From Diplosphaera chodatii (taxonomy: Eukaryota > Chlorophyta > Trebouxiophyceae > Prasiolales > Stichococcaceae): a stretch of DNA of 64,000 bases. The notes beneath the pieces are model-generated. The model saw nothing but the letters and a program-made list of their open reading frames with translations. It searched no databases and was not told where the DNA came from. Positions 12,508 through 24,418 of the stretch are shown in pieces. The stretch lies in the NCBI GenBank assembly GCA_032358165.1, contig JAALGY010000032.1, forward strand, positions 1,550,001 through 1,614,000, written 5' to 3'. The translations under genes were made by a program, and so were the position numbers. Every line of letters starts with the position of its first letter. Position 1 is the first letter of the stretch.

Positions 12508-12739
12508 CGGTGTTGCATTCCCCTTGCAGCTGCAGCCAGTAGGATTACCATCATAGCTCGTACTGTCAGGCCGTGCTAAGTGGTTTGTCAAAACTGCTGC
12601 AACATGTGGGATGTGGCCTTGGGCAGATGTATTAGTCCGCTGACAGGACATCACATCCAAGCAGGCCAATTGAATTGCAAGGTCAGCATGTAGATAGCTA
12701 CAGTTGTGGCATGTTTGTCAGGAATGCAATGCTGTAGTG

Positions 12740-14416
12740 CTAAGGTTCCAAGTCAGGGCTGCTCCCGCCGCTGGCTCTTCTGCTAAGGAACAGCCGCTTG
12801 AATAGCACCGGCAGCAGCGCCATGGCTGCGCATGCTGCCATCGTAAGCAGCGTGCGTGGGCCATACAGGTCGGAATACGTCTGCAGGCGCCCCAGTGTCC
12901 GGCCAGCAGACACCGAAATGAAGTTCATCGGCTGCAGACCAAGGAATGTCCCAAGTGCAAAGGTCCTGAATGGAATGTTCACTATCGGGCTCGCGAAGTT
13001 GATGAACCATGATGGCAGCAGCGGCGTAACCTGCGGTGTCATACAGTGATGGTGGATACAGTAAGCGTCTGGTACTGTTTGCATTGCAGTGAGGCGTGGA
13101 TGGTCAGGTTGCACACACAAGAGTCACAGCTAACTGGCGAAAGTCTCCAACTGGCACAACAGTTGCGATGGCCGGCCACACACAGCCAGGATGCTAGGAA
13201 AGACTCTTGCATTTGAGCCGGTGCATCTTGACCTTCGGGGAGGACGCACCCGCAAGAAGACGAAGTACGACAGCAGGTTCTCCTGGTGCTTGGCCACCGA
13301 GCGGTGGAAGAAGGACAGCTTGCCCGGCATGAGGTCCACCACCATGTCGCGCACCAGCCGCGCCGACAGCTCGTAGTTGAGGCACGCGCCCGCGGTGGAG
13401 ACCGCCGCCACCGTGACCAGCGCCGGCAGGAAGGGGTACATGCTGCCTGCAGGGCGCTCACCCTCGATCAAGCCTGTCCAGGCATGGCTCGCATACATCA
13501 TGTCCGCCAGTTCACTAGTGAATCGATGACACTGTCTAAGTTATGAAGTTGGACAGCCTGTATGATGTGCGCAGGCTGTCCAGCAGACGCTGCAGGCCCT
13601 CGTTCACCACAGCGCCAGCGCACCAATGAGCAGGTTGATGCACAGCGTGCCGGGGATGCTGAGCGCCTGCAGCACCACATACGTGGCGACCAGCAGGCTG
13701 GCCACCTGCACGCTGTAGTTGGTGCGGTACAGCTCCAACGTGTGCCGCACCTGGCCGCAGGCATGCCACGAATGAGCAACCACTTGCAATCAGGCACATG
13801 CACAATGCTGACACTGCACAAAGCACAGGGCGGCGCTTATGGAGCAGCTCGTGCCGGGCGTGTCCTCCTGCTGGTGCTTGGAGATGGGCTGGGCGCCTCG
13901 CATCGAGCATCTCGCAGGGTGGCCCGGCCCTCACCTCCCGCAGCTCCGTGATGTTGCGGGGCAGCTTCATGAGCAGCGGCTGGTCCGCCAGGTGCGCCTT
14001 CTCCAGCAGCGCGCCGCGCGTCGGCAGCCGCCGCGCCGCCACCAGCAGCAGCCCCAGCAGGCACACATACAGCCCCGCCAGCATCAGCAGCTGGTGGCCC
14101 CACTGCACAGTGTGCAGTCGTAGCTTGGGACACTGTGTGCACTATCTAGCGCAGATGGGCGAGGCTTACTACCACAGCAACGGTGCACAGCGGCTGCCAG
14201 ATCACCTTGGTCACGAAAGACTTTGCGCGAGCCGCCCTAGTAAACAGCTGGCCGTTCTTGCCTGGTCCCTGCATCACAATGCTATTTTGGAAGATGTAGA
14301 GCGTCCCACCGTCACTCAGGCTGTACACACAATGCTCCTGATCACTGGCACAAGCTCACCACCGGCAGCGACCTGCCATCCTCCAGGTCGCTGTCCTTGG
14401 GCGCCAGCTGCTGCAT
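12740..14416 (-). CDS. TMEM41-type VTT/DedA-family membrane protein, 6 exons, ~315 aa
   Basis: VTT-domain proteins of the TMEM41B/VMP1/TVP38 group are ER lipid scramblases acting in autophagosome formation and lipid mobilisation. My exon model (5' to 3') is 14416-14360, 14268-14173, 14102-13935, 13750-13608, 13442-13250, 13030-12740; all are GT-AG and in frame (316 codons). A hydrophobic segment sits in exon 3 (LLMLAGLYVCLLGLLLVAA). Exon 4 has VQVASLLVATYVVLQALSIP with GTLCINLLIGALAL, the conserved IPG re-entrant loop. Exons 5-6 give FLRVTPLLPSWFINFASPI and VNIPFRTFALGTFLGLQP, the diagnostic second loop of TMEM41. Length matches the family (~290 aa). The Met at 14416 is the first ATG in a frame open from an upstream TGA, but an additional upstream exon is possible. 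Confidence 0.9.
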
Positions 14417-15179
14417 GGACACGCTGCGCTTGCCCGCACCCGAGGGGGCGGCCTGCAACACAGCGGTTTGCGCCTCTGCATCCACAGGACCGCCAGCTGC
14501 AATGCAAGCCACATCCTGACCCAGCACCGCAGCGCCGCACGCTCATGCTCGCCTATCCTCACCGGCATCAATCAGCAGATGTCCATGGCCGCAAGTCGGT
14601 GGCGCTGCATGCTATTGTCGTGCTGATCGCCGCCTGGGCAACGAGGCAGCCTGCCGCACTACAACGGCAGCTGCCAGCTATCTGGGCGCTTCAGGACACC
14701 CTCAAGGTGGTTCCGTTCACTTTGCTGTCTTTGCGCCACCTTCCATGAACAAGTCCTGGCGCACGACCAATGCACGAGGTCTTTCAAGATGTGGTAGATG
14801 CAGGTGCGCCTGAGCAGTTATGTCAGCTACGTTAGCTGTGACCTATCTCCGATGGCAGCGGGATCAATTGGAAACGCAGGGCAGACGCATGTGCGTGGAT
14901 CACTTCGCAATTGCAACAAACTATCGCCGGCAGCAATGCACGCGAGGTACGCTTTTTACTTTTACTCGGTGTTGCAGGTGCAAGTGGGAGTGCATCACGG
15001 GCTGCGGGCTGCACGGCATATGTGCTGCACCTCGCAAGTTGGACAACTCAGCATGACCAACTTCATCTCAGCAACCGCAAGACAGCGTTCACATACTTTG
15101 CAGCTTGCATTCCGGACCTTCTGCGTAAACGTCTCTTCATCATCATCGATCAGTCAGATCCAACTTGTGGAGCGGAGTC
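14417..15179. promoter_or_regulatory. Divergent 5' spacer, TMEM41-type / MGST3-type
   Basis: 763 bp lie between divergent starts. It should hold both promoters and possibly an unrecognised 5' exon of the TMEM41-type gene near 14430-14570, where a plausible acceptor (TTGCAG on the minus strand) ends at about 14498. I see no coding similarity in the remainder. Confidence 0.35.
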
Positions 15180-16430
15180 ATGCAGATTCAGGCGAAACAC
15201 GCTGTCGGTAGCAATGTACCGTACCTGCCCCAGTGCACGCTCGTGAAGGGCTCAGCATCCAGCGCAGCCGGACGGACTAGATTGACGCTGTCAAGTGTGA
15301 AGCTGCGAAGCGCACCCCGACACATAGCAGCACCCCAGCGCCGTGCAGCTGTGGCACCTGTCACCGCTGCCGCAGCAAGCAGCGCAGTCACGGTGCCATC
15401 GCAATACGGGTGACAACAACGGCAACATTGGCGATCGCATGTTGACAGCAGTGCCATCTGCATAGCATCCGATGCGTTGCAATTGGCTGACCGGAACTTC
15501 ACATGCTGTGGCGATCTTGGTGCACCTGCAGATGTTCAGCTCAGATCAAGCTCTCTGAGTGCTGCTGCAGGTACCTGATGGCATCGGTGGCATTCACAGC
15601 GTTGGTCGTGCAGTGGATGGTGCGCTATTCTGCATGCAACACTCAGACCTGCGGCGTAGCGAATGCGCATCATACTGCACAGGATGACAAGGCTCAGTGC
15701 TGTCATGGTGCAACATAGGTCTTCAAGGTCAGCAAGGCGCGCAAAGACGCCGGCGTGAAGTACCCAGCTATGACTTCTAACGCTGACACCCGGGAAGCAA
15801 AGATCTTCAATTGCGTCCAGCGGGTGTGACATGGATGCTCTCCAATATGTCTGTGCTGACCAGCACTGCGCTCGTCCACTGCCTGATTGTGGATCAACAG
15901 CGTTTCCTGACATGAGCAGTCGTGTCCTTGGCTTCAGGCACACCACAACACACTGGAGAACTTGCCGATCTTCTTGACGCTCCAGCTGCTTATCGCTCAG
16001 GTGGGGACGCATGCAAACCGCAGGTCATCCTGTGGGCGGGTAGCATCTTAGCCGCGCCAGTTGTGCTGCAATCCTGCGAGGCTTTGCTAGCTTGACTTGC
16101 CACCAAACTGCCAATTTACATTCACAGGTGTACCCCATCACAGCAGCTGTCATAGGGGTGGTCTGGGCAGTAGGTGAGGGTCTGAATGCCAAGTGTCATA
16201 TTCTGGCACCTAGGCAACACCAACCCTGATACCTGCTGAAGCTACTTACATGTACAAGCCCATTCACTGGGGGTTCTGACCCATGACGTGCAGGCCGCAT
16301 TGTGTACATGGCTGGCTACAGCAGCGGCGAGCCTGACAAGCGTCTGCCGGGGTCCATGATCTCGAACCTGACGCAGCTGGTCTCGATCTTCTTCCTGGCA
16401 TTCCTGGGATACAGCGTGGTGACAGCATGA
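15180..16430 (+). CDS. MAPEG-family microsomal glutathione S-transferase 3-like, 6 exons, ~209 aa
   Basis: MAPEG enzymes of the MGST3 type are four-helix membrane proteins that use glutathione to conjugate or reduce lipid peroxides. My exon model is 15180-15409, 15571-15619, 15719-15823, 15938-16000, 16128-16173, 16294-16430; all are GT-AG and in frame (210 codons). The core begins at AVTVPSQYGYLMASVAF, as in MGST3. It continues with ARKDAGVKYPAM, AKIFNCVQRAHHNTLENLP (helix 2 with the glutathione-binding RxxxN...E motif), VYPITAAVIGVVWAVGRIVY and GYSSGEPDKRLPG, then a last transmembrane helix. Compared with the ~140-150 aa family norm there is an extra N-terminal ~70 residues. These are rich in Ala, Ser and Arg and nearly devoid of acidic residues, so a chloroplast transit peptide is likely. 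Confidence 0.92.
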
Positions 16431-16832
16431 GCGTGCATGCAGCCTGCACGATGATGCTGCTGCCGCAGGCAAGGGCTAAGCATATTGTATGCCGGGCTCA
16501 TGGCTTCCTGACTTGTGTGGCAGCAAATCATGTCACTTGACTGTACCGCGCAAAGACAAGGCAGCCGCAGTTGTGGTTTCGAGTGGTTTTGTTACACCGT
16601 TGCTTGCTGAGGCTGTTGCTAGATCTCGTAATCGACTAATGACCGAATGCATGCAGCATCCAATAAGCACAGGGCGACCCCTGGCAGCAATGCTGATGCC
16701 CAGGCCTTGGCCTGAAGCATGGCGTCGGGTCTGAATAACCTGTGAAACCTCTTTGTTCGTCATTGACCGCGCCTGATCTCGTTTCTCCGCAACAGAGGCT
16801 GGCGAGCATATATCAATCCTCAATGCCCTGGA
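16431..16832. other. Convergent 3' spacer, MGST3-type / RECQ4
   Basis: 402 bp lie between converging stop codons. On the minus strand it contains a TGTAA (plus-strand TTACA, 16592-16596) suitable as the RECQ4 poly(A) signal. No gene was seen. Confidence 0.45.
16592..16596 (-). terminator. Candidate TGTAA poly(A) signal for RECQ4
   Basis: TGTAA on the minus strand lies about 240 bases downstream of the RECQ4 stop. TGTAA is the established green-algal polyadenylation signal; its use here is inferred. Confidence 0.35.
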
Positions 16833-19800
16833 TCAGACAGCAGCCAGCGCCTGCAGACGCTTGGCGTCCAGCACCTCCTGGCAGGCGGTCAACACTGCAG
16901 CAAAGTCCACGCCTGCATACCGACCCCACACGCCGCACTTGGCCCACCTGCTCACAAAGGCCACGGTCAGCAACCATTCGATACTGCCGCAGTGGCCCTG
17001 CGAACACAGTGGCTGCACCTCTCGGCAGGGACATGGGACACAGGCATGTAGCCCACCGGTCGGCTGGAAATGCTGGGCTGGCCAGCCCGTGGAGGACGCG
17101 CGCCAGGGCCCTCGCCGTCAAGCCGCCCACCTGCAGTCGCAATGGCCTTCTTAGGTCTTGATAACAGGATGTGGGTTCGCAGCAGGGCCAGTTCTGACCA
17201 GTCCGCAGCCGGCCTCCAATGGCTGGATACGAAGCGCCAACATGTCTGCAATGAAGAAGCCTGTGATGCTGCAAGTAAAGCTCGCACCAGGCCGGCGGCG
17301 CGCGCCCAGGCCAGCAGCTCACGACAGTCCAGTGCCAACGACGAGTGCCTGGCCTTCACTGGCAGCCCCGCCAGGCAGACGGCGCTGGCAGCGCAGGCCT
17401 CAGCCTGCTGCCTTCCGTCGCCGCCAGGCACAGCACTGCCTGAAGTCGGGTCAGCCGCCTGCGCCACCTCATCAGCGCCTGCAGCGCTGGCAGCGCCATA
17501 TGCAGGCCCCGCTTCTGCTGGCTGCTCCTGCTGCTGCCCGAAGTACTCTGTTATACATGACCGCAGCACCGCCTCCTGTTGCGCTGGGTCGGATCCCGCG
17601 CGGGCCTGCGAAGCAGACCATACATCTCCGACATGGAGCTGGCCGAGCCAAAATCACATCGTGATGTGGTGTGAACAGGGGGCACACAGGAACAGGTGAC
17701 ATACCGCAGTGGCGAAGGTGCGATAGGTGGTGTCCAGGCGCGACAGCTGCGCTGCGCCGGCCACGGCTGTGCGGGCAGCCAGCGCAGCAGCCAGGTTCGT
17801 GATGTTCTCTGGCGTTCGCAGCAGCTGCACCCAGTGTCAAATGAATTTTTGGCTAGACGCCGGCAGAGAATGGAGAAGAATGGTGCATGGTGGTGATTGC
17901 ACAGGTGGCCTTTGTGCACAAGGACCAGGGACAACAGGTGTGGGTGGCAATGAGAGCAAGCCATCGCAGCCTCAAGCTGGGATCATCCAAGCACTGATGT
18001 CTGCACACCTCGAAGCACAGCGCCGGCTCACGAGACACCTCGAACCGCAGCTCCTGAGCCGCCGCCAGCTCCTGCAGCTGCCGCAGGATCTGCACAACAC
18101 AAACATGTTGCCCTTGTTAAAGACCAAAGACAGCCAGGGTGCTTGTCAGCGGGACGCACCACACCACACGCAGACAGCGGCGTACGCGACAACATGCCAG
18201 GTCTGCTGCAGCGCTGTACACCTAAAGGCTATCAGACCACCCTACAGTGAGTGGGTATGTTGCCTCGGCTTGACATATCCGTGGGCAGTGCACCTGGTGC
18301 GGCGGGGCACTGGCCTCTGCGACCAGCTCAGCCGTGGCGGCCTTGTAGCAGCCGTTCCGCGGCTTCTTGGCCGCGCGCAGCAGCGCTGCCACCGCCGGGC
18401 TCTGCTCCGCCAGCTCTGCAGCGTCGGCGCCGTAGAAGGCGGCCTGCACGCTCGTGCCGGTGCTGGACAGCACGTGCAGGTACGGCTGCTCGTCGGCCTG
18501 CGGGGACAGCTGCCCGATTCGACTGGACTCACAAGGGCACGGAGTGCATGCCAAAGTCATCCTGGAGTCTGATGCGAACAGGAGAGGGACAGTGCAAGCG
18601 CATTGCAAATTGACGAAGGGTCTGTGGCAAGGTTGTGTACACAGCCCTGCGCAGGCACTAGGCGCACCTCGAGGTAGCTGAGCAGGGTCTCCATCACCTC
18701 CTGCCGCATGTCCAGGCGGGCCGCCAACAGACCCGCCGGCAGCACCCGGTACCGCTGCTCTGTCTCGCCCTGCTACACGGCCATGCGACATGTTGTGGCT
18801 TCAGCATGTCGGATGCATGGAGGCCTGGCATGTGGCTGGGCAGGAACGGTGGTGGAGCCAAAGCCAGCAGCAGGAGGGGTGATGCAGCCAAAGCAGCAAC
18901 ACACCTCTGCGTCAAACACGGCGCGCAGGAAGGAGGCGACGGCGGCCGCGTCGACGCCGTCCGAGTGCGCCAGGGACCGCAGCCGCAGGAAGTCGGCATC
19001 GTCCAGGAACAGGTGGCAGGACGCCGCCCCGCCATCCCGCCCCGCCCGCCCCACCTACGGCAACAGGTGGTTGCCAGGGTGCAGGTCCCGTGGTGACAGG
19101 GCATCAAGCAAGGCGTCGTGGCCGCGTGTCCAGACAGACAGCTGTGCAGCCAGCGGTGTGCAGGTGGGTGACTGCCACGAGCACTTTCAGGCCGAGGAAG
19201 GATGCGCATCCTGTTGCCACAGCCTCAGCGCAAGCGCAGCGTGGGGCCGGGCTCACGTGCTGGACGTACTCCTCGGGGCTGCGCGGCATGGAGGCGTGCA
19301 CCACAGCCCGCACGCCGCGCGCGTCCAGCCCCATGCCGAACGCCACGGTGGCCACCACCACACGCAGCTTCCCGCCGCAGAAGGCCTCCTGCACCGCGTC
19401 CCGCTCCTGCACGCCCCACACAGGTGGCGCCCCAGCTGTCACCCATCCCGTGGATGTGCACACAGCATACCATGTGACGGGGCTGGTGGCAAGCAGCTGC
19501 CTTCATGATGAGCTGTCAGAGGATGTTGTCACCTCATATGCCATGCTGTGGGGCTAGTGATCATGCGCAGTCAACACACCTGTGTGGCCTTGCCAGCGTG
19601 GTAGGCCGCCGCCACGATGCCGCGGGTGCACAGGAAGCCCGCCACATCGCTGCACTGCGCCTGGTAGGTGCAGTATACGATCACGGAGGCCGCGGCCGCC
19701 AGCCCGCCGCCCGACTGCAGCAGGCGGAGCAGCGCCCGCTTCGTCCTGCCGCTCTCGCTCCCTGGCAGACGCATGCACGGTCCATTCAAGGAGTGATTGC

Positions 19801-22800
19801 TGACACATGTCGCCTGCTTCCCGCTGGCCGTCTGGACATGCATGCTCACAGTTGCGTCGGCATAGCATTGACGAACTGTCAATGCCATCACGCACCGCCG
19901 TTATCGTGTGTGACGGCCAGGCGCAGGTTGGGCCGAAGGCTGTCATCCCTGACGATGGCATCTGCATCGATGCCTAGCGTCTGGGCAATAGCCGTGGCAG
20001 TGGCAGCCGTCGCTGTGGCCGTCAGGGCCAGCACCGCTTTTGCGGGCACAGCCGTGCGCAGCATGTGACCCAGCCTGCATGGGGGGCACCATCTGAATGA
20101 CCTGCACCCTCTGCTGCCACATAGCGCTCAGCCAGGTGGCTGGGGTGTGGGCGCGCACTGCTGATACGGGTTGGATCCTGTGTATTTCAGAACACGCAGC
20201 ATGACACCATGCAACATCAGCAAAGATGCAATGCGTCACCTGAAGTAGGCGGAGCGGAAATTGTGGCCCCACTCGGTGACGCAGTGCGCCTCGTCGACGG
20301 CGACCAGCGGCAGCGGCAGCAGCGGTGCCAGCGCCTCCCGCAGCGCCGCGCTGTGCAGCCGCTCCGGCGCCACCAGCAGCACCCGCAGCTTGCCCGCCTG
20401 CACGATGCCACGCCGCTCAGCCGCTGCCATGTCCCCATGCGCAACCGCCTCAGGTGCACCCGCGTGGTACATACAGCACAGACGACTTGTTTGTCCGTCA
20501 CGTGGGAAAGGAGCACGTGGGAAAGGAGCAGCAAGCACTCCATCGCACTCTGAGGTCGTCCAGCACTTGGCGCGCTTCGGCGCGCGGCTGGCCGGAGGAC
20601 AGCATGGCGGCGGGGAGGCCCGGCGGCAGGTGCGCCAGCTGGTCCCGCATCAGCGCCAGCAGCGGCGACACCACCAGCACCGTGCCCGCGCTCACCACCG
20701 CCGGCAGCTGGTAGCACAGCGACTTGCCGGCACCTGCGCCGCGGGACCCATGCTCACACTCTGGTGCCAGCTTTCAGGGCTGCACTGCATGGCGCAGACA
20801 TGTGCCAGCCTTGTGTGTGATGCAGATAGGAACAGTGGTATAGATGGGGCCGTGGCCATGATGCCATAAAACCCTCTGCAACAACAGGAGGGGCTCTATC
20901 CATGGAAGCAGCGGGTGGCGATTTGAGCCTTGCCATACCTGTTGGCATGATGGCCAGCGTTGACCGCCCCTGCAGCACCGCCTGCACGACTGGCAGCTGG
21001 TGGCCCCGGAAGCTGGGGAAGCCGAACACGTTCCGCACAACCTCCTGCAGCCCCTCCTCCTGTGGGTCGGCCGCCAGCGCCTGCAAGTGTGCTCCCACAC
21101 TCAACTCAGCAGCAGCTTGAGACCTCACACTGTAGGAGGTAGGACCAGATGGTCACCCTCCTGTGCATGCCTTGAAGCGCTGAGCACGTCATTGCCGCCA
21201 GTGCCTGGCACCACGACGGCACACCGTCCCTTGGGGGCCAGGCTCACCTCATAGCCACCAGCTGGTGCCCACATGTCTCCAGCCGGCCGGACGCTGACCG
21301 GCCGTGCTGCAGCTGCAGCCGTGGCTCGCGCTGTTGCCCTGACCTGCAGTTCTGGGCCCTCCTCACCATCCGCCTGCTTGACAGCGAGATGCTGCTCAGG
21401 AAACATGCATTCGCCATTGTTTGTTGCGCGAAATCTAACCAAGTGCCAATCATATTAAGAGCAGAGATCGTCAGCGTAATGACACATGACATCAGCACCT
21501 CCAGGCCACGGCACTCTGCGGCCCAGTGCCCGATGGCGCCACACTTGAAGCAGCGCTGGCTGCGGGCGCCCTCGCACCCCTCGACGTAATCCGCGCCCTC
21601 GCCCGCCTGCTTCATGAAGCTGCCAACAACAGGAGCACCATTCATGCGCGGCAGACAGCTTGCATGCATCGCAGGTGTTGGCAACGCTCCTGTCAAGCTT
21701 GCACAGTGTAAATCTTTGCAAACAGATGGCACAGATCAGGCAGGTTCCTGTCGGATATATGGACCCATCACAAGCGTATGATACTGTGGCTTGCCTGCCG
21801 CCTCTGCCGCCAAAGCGGCCGCCCCTGCGCCTCTGGCTGCCACGGCCTGATTTTGACTTGAAGCTGAAGCGACCACCCCCCTGCGAATACACACCTTGAT
21901 TGACACCCCTGTGCAACACCCCTTTAGAAGATGCGGGGCACTTGCATTTCATGTAGTGCCAATACAGTGCCTGGAGTGCAAGCTTGCCTTCATGTTGATG
22001 CGTACAAAGTTGCTGCGCTGGCTGCCCGCTGCTGCCGTGGCGTTCCCCTGTGCCTTCCGCTTGCCGCTGGCTGTGATGCCTGACCATTGCACGTCTGCTG
22101 CCCGCCGCTTCATGGGCGGCTGGCCACCACGACCATCAGTCGTGGCTGTGTCTTGTGCTCCTGAAGGCGTTCCACGCTTCCTGCATCAACGAAGCCCTTC
22201 CTTGACCATAGTTCAATGCACAGCTTGCAGCATGGCGCATGATGATGGAAGAGGGATCCAGCTGACGGTGCAGCAGGTATTCAGCTGTCAGTATGCAGCA
22301 TAAGTGCACAAACATACCTGGAAGCTGCAGCTGCTTTTCCAGCTGCAGGTTTGGGCTGCTTGCCACCAGCAGATGGCTTGGGTCCACGCCGCCTTATGGG
22401 CTTATTGGGCTCTGCCTCATCGCTCTCACTGTCGCTGCCGCTGCCCCTAGCCGCGTCTGCCATTGCCTGCTCCGCATCACTGCAGCTGGATGCGCCTGAG
22501 GTGTCACTGGCATCAAGCACTATGCGCTGCAGCCGACAGCGCCGCGGAGGCCGCGCTGCTACAGGCACTGCTGCACGGTGGGCGTCGTCAGATCGAGCTG
22601 CCTCTGAAACTCCTGTATCAACTGCCGGCTGCTGAGGGGGGCCCTGAACCTGCTTTGTGCTACGCTGCCTGGGCGCAGGCCGCCTGCGACTCGCCGGCTT
22701 CTGAGATGCACTGGATCGCTGCCCTGCAGGAGGCCTCGTGGCCGTAGCAGTTGCGGCAGGTGGTTTGTCTGCAGCGGATGCAATGTCAACTGGTGACGTG

Positions 22801-23821
22801 ACTGCTGTTGCCCCTGGAGGCTGCGACGGCTGGTGCTGGTTGCTCAACCCCCTGGATGTGGGTACTGGCCGCACGGTCGGCTGGCTGATCAGCTGCCCTG
22901 CGGGCCTGTGGCTCCCTGGTGCATTTGCTGACGCTGCTGTCTGAGGTGTCGGGAGGTCGGCTGCTACAGTACAGGCTGCTGGTTTCTCCGACAGACACGC
23001 TGCGGCTGCAGAAACCAGCAGGGCTATGCCAGCACCCGAGTCAGCACCCAGATGGTGTGCTGACGGCTGCGCAAGGCTTTGTGAACCTGCACGAGCGGCT
23101 GACGCGGTAGTGTCAACGCGCCCAAACACTTGCTGAGATGTGTTTGGCGTGCATGCCGCCGCTGTAGAGCCCGGCTGCGCACTGGACTCATCCAGGCGCA
23201 TATCCTGATGGCAGCTGCTGTCAGGTCCTGCTACTGCTGCAGAGCCGCTGCGGCCATGTTGCACACGGTCGGCGGAGATCGGCGCAGGCCACTGGGTCCC
23301 AGCAAAGCCCAGAAGCGCCACCTTGGGTGGCGCAGCCGACGTTGGCAGGAATGATGCCTGACAAACAACAGGGCACAAAGGCAGTCAGACCACTTTTGGA
23401 CGCTTTCAGTACATGGTTGCATGTGAAAGTTGTGAGGCACGCCACATCAGACACAGGAGGGTGACCTGGCAGCTGGCCGGGCAGGAGGCCTGCGGTGTGT
23501 CGTCACGCGGCCCCACTTCCTGCTCGCTGACCGCTCGATGTCGCTTCCTATGCATTGCTTGTCCTGCGATACACGTGACAGTACATCTGACCGTCGACAT
23601 TCGGTCCAGCCTGATCTGCGGTATCGATCCAAGGTTGTGCTGGATGCTGTTTGCCCACCTGGAGCGTTCTCTTTGCCGCCGGCATCTCTCCGCCTGAACT
23701 TGCTGCGCGTTGGCTCGCTTGCGGCACCACCTGCACACATCGAGCTGAAGTGGACCTTGCCAGGTTTGAGATGTCTCTGCCTAATGCTTGGGATTGAGAC
23801 GGCAGCTTGCACTGACGACAT
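16833..23821 (-). CDS. RECQ4: RECQ4-type DNA helicase with zinc knuckle, multi-exon
   Basis: RECQ4-type helicases act in replication initiation, fork restart and telomere or repair functions in the nucleus. The helicase core is visible in order: Walker [13 protein letters not shown] (about 20740-20700), [39 protein letters not shown] box [20 protein letters not shown] (about 20310-20250), [13 protein letters not shown] (~19920), [20 protein letters not shown] (~19350) and motif [15 protein letters not shown] (~19050). Upstream come the RECQ4 signature NFVRINMK (~22000), a basic Gly/Arg stretch and one CCHC knuckle [14 protein letters not shown] (~21555). The C-terminus ([19 protein letters not shown], then [13 protein letters not shown]) matches the RECQ4 end domain. 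A large Ala/Pro-rich N-terminal exon (~23345-22310) with acidic clusters precedes these. The ATG at 23821 is the best candidate, but the N-terminal exons are the least certain part. Confidence 0.9.
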
Positions 23822-24418
23822 GCATCCGCGCGCACACCATCATGCGCTTGGGAGGGGCCACCGCTTAGCAGCGACGCGCCCACGTAGTGCTTGCCTTCCA
23901 TCAATCTCTTGACATGGCTGGGTGCTTCGGTTGACCTCCGGTCCTCGCTCAACATGATCAAATGGGTTTGGGTTCACTGAACAGACCACATGCAGGCGCT
24001 ATTGCCACGGCCGAATGCGATGCTGCGCATATGGGATCTTGAATCATCTGCCTCTGCGATGAAAGAGGATGCAAAGTCTGCTGCGAGTCGGACGATGTTG
24101 GTGAAACAGACATAGCTGCAAATTTGAAGTTCTGAATTGCATCTCCTGATCCGATGCGCCGATCCCGTGGAGCTGGACGCTGTTCAATACATTATTTCAG
24201 AACACGAGAACTGGCTTGTCACTTGTTGCATCAAGTACAGCACGTGGCAGTCGTGCGCCTGCTCAAAAGGCTTTGGTTGGCATTCATGCTGCGGGAGGTC
24301 ATCATGCTCACTTCAGCAGTCGTGTAAATCATTGCCTGACAGCGCTTTGTAGTTCACTCGGTGGCAATTGACACGATGCAATGTTCCTGAGGCTTTGAGT
24401 CATGTCGGACGCGTTCTG
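23822..24418. promoter_or_regulatory. Divergent 5' spacer, RECQ4 / PRS4
   Basis: About 600 bp lie between divergent starts. It is less GC-rich than the flanking exons in 24100-24360. I identify no specific element. The placement of the RECQ4 start, and so the left border, is uncertain. Confidence 0.35.

Noticed and set aside
15536..16012. Minus-strand frames with a protein-like ending (NAVNATDAIRYLQQHSESLI)
   Set aside because: The plus strand here splices cleanly into the MGST3-type protein with conserved blocks, so these are antisense shadows.
22281..23110. Plus-strand frames opposite the RECQ4 N-terminal exon
   Set aside because: They are complements of an Ala/Pro-rich exon on the minus strand, show no similarity and no coherent splicing.
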